From Vitis vinifera (Eukaryota; Streptophyta; Magnoliopsida; Vitales; Vitaceae): a stretch of DNA of 64,000 bases. Of the stretch, positions 62,944 to 64,000 are shown in pieces. The notes under the pieces were generated by a model that ran no database searches, was not told where the DNA came from, and worked only from the letters and a program-made list of their open reading frames with translations. Location: contig NC_081819.1 of assembly GCF_030704535.1 (NCBI RefSeq), positions 18,324,001 to 18,388,000 of the forward strand. Direction: 5' to 3'. Each line of letters starts with the position of its first letter. Positions within the stretch are counted from its first letter, which is position 1. The position numbers and the translations under genes are program-made.

Positions 62944-64000
62944 TTAATCTTCAACTAAAACATGTTGAATTTATCAATTCTTGAGCTATTGGTCAACAAA
63001 TCAATGAAGCCAAACTGATAGGACCTTTGATATTGTCAAATCAATAATACCATGTATATTATATATATAGTTGACAATTCAACGCAATTGAATTTGGATT
63101 CTAATGAATGATGTAATATCTTGAAAACGATATTACATCACGTCAAGACAAATAAAATCTCTCGTGATCTATCACATTAAAAAAGAAAAAAAAATGCTAT
63201 TTATGATGGATTTTTACGTCCCAAATGTTGACTTGATTGTCAAAAAGTTTCTTCCAAACTGGATTAGGGTTGATACTACGACAAAACTATATGTAAACGT
63301 TTTTATTTTCGTTCTTTAAGTTAGGAATTTATGAAATAAAAGAAAGCAATGGTACCCCATATTGGTGTGACCAAAAACAATTTGTTAATATCTAAAGTAG
63401 ATTTTGTCTCTTTCCATATGCCAATCCCCCTTTACAAAATTCATATTCAAATGTAATTAAACACAAAAGGTTTTGTAATAACTAGATGAACTTTGGCTTG
63501 AATATTTATTTCATTGTCAGGGATGTCCTAGCGTTTTAATGGTTGCCTGGACCACACTAGACACATGGTGCTGTTTCTCCCATCACCCCATAGTCTTTTT
63601 GTTTAAAAGCTGCCACCTACTTATTTAATGGAACCACAAATTTCTCATGATACATTTTTTAAATATTATATGACTTATGACTTTTGACTTTTCAAAAACA
63701 TTTAAATCAATAGAAAAAAAAAACGATTTTGATTCTTTCAAGCATTACTTTTATTAAAAAAATTTATATAACGATTTGATATTTATTATATCAATCAACA
63801 TAATTAAAATGAATTTATTATTAATATATTTATTTTAATTATGTTAGTTAATATGGACATGTTATTTCTAATTGAATAAAAAAAATCAAATATTTTCGTT
63901 TTTTCTATTCAATCAAAAAATAAATATTACTTAAGATGTTAAAAAAATAATTATCAGACTTTTAATCTTCATTGTTGAAAGCACGTGAAAGCATATAGAC

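Larger units (their letters stand above)
60946..64000. other. AT-rich intergenic region
   Basis: No gene recognised. It contains a poly-A run (about 61109-61135), an (AT)n/(AAAT)n stretch near 61297-61330, a (GA)n run (62088-62125) and a MITE (62667-62943). From 62950 to the end there is only AT-rich sequence with short open frames. Confidence 0.55.

Overview
The window looks like nuclear DNA of a dicot plant. It is AT-rich, has split genes with GT..AG introns, and carries LTR retrotransposon and MITE sequence. The gene families and the retroelement style fit grapevine (Vitis); that name is inference, since no species marker was tested.

Region 1 to about 26.5 kb is a segmental tandem duplication around two intron-poor subtilase genes of the SBT1.1 type, both on the minus strand (CDS 3018-5321 and 21219-23525). 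Each has a TATA box and a probable intron in the 5' UTR. A long non-coding intergenic module recurs at 1-1200, 8480-9470, 17830-19360 and 25400-26560. Between the two genes lie a solo LTR with a clean CATCT target duplication (6958-8158), a copy of the flanking genomic sequence, and a damaged Sirevirus-like Ty1/copia element (internal region about 9671-16264, one remaining LTR 16265-17472). The element carries gag, protease, integrase, RT, RNase H and an extra ORF beyond pol, all broken by stops or frameshifts.

Region 27 to 39 kb holds a nest of old repeats (degenerate LTR, Tourist-like MITE, hAT-like MITE). It is followed by two more minus-strand subtilases, each of 11 exons, of the xylem serine protease/SBT4.14 type (29076-32596, 737 aa; 34718-38161, 736 aa). 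Both have an unbroken splice model and a complete catalytic set. The four subtilases form a head-to-tail cluster of two clades, all predicted to be secreted.

Region 39.6 to 60.3 kb carries two plus-strand single-copy-type genes. One is a five-exon mitochondrial CRM-domain (CRS2-associated-factor-like) intron splicing factor (39648-46415, 418 aa). The other is a 14-exon LPEAT2-type lysophospholipid acyltransferase with C-terminal EF-hands (47701-59964, 540 aa). Their introns hold a hAT-like MITE, an LTR-like remnant, a long (TC)30(AC)14 microsatellite and small tandem repeats.

Region 60.3 to 64 kb has no recognisable gene. It has a promoter-like island rich in ACGT boxes near 60.8 kb, simple repeats and a Tourist-like MITE with nested inverted repeats. 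I saw no rRNA, tRNA, CRISPR array or obviously new molecular system. The most unusual structure is the rearranged LTR element between the two SBT1.1 copies.
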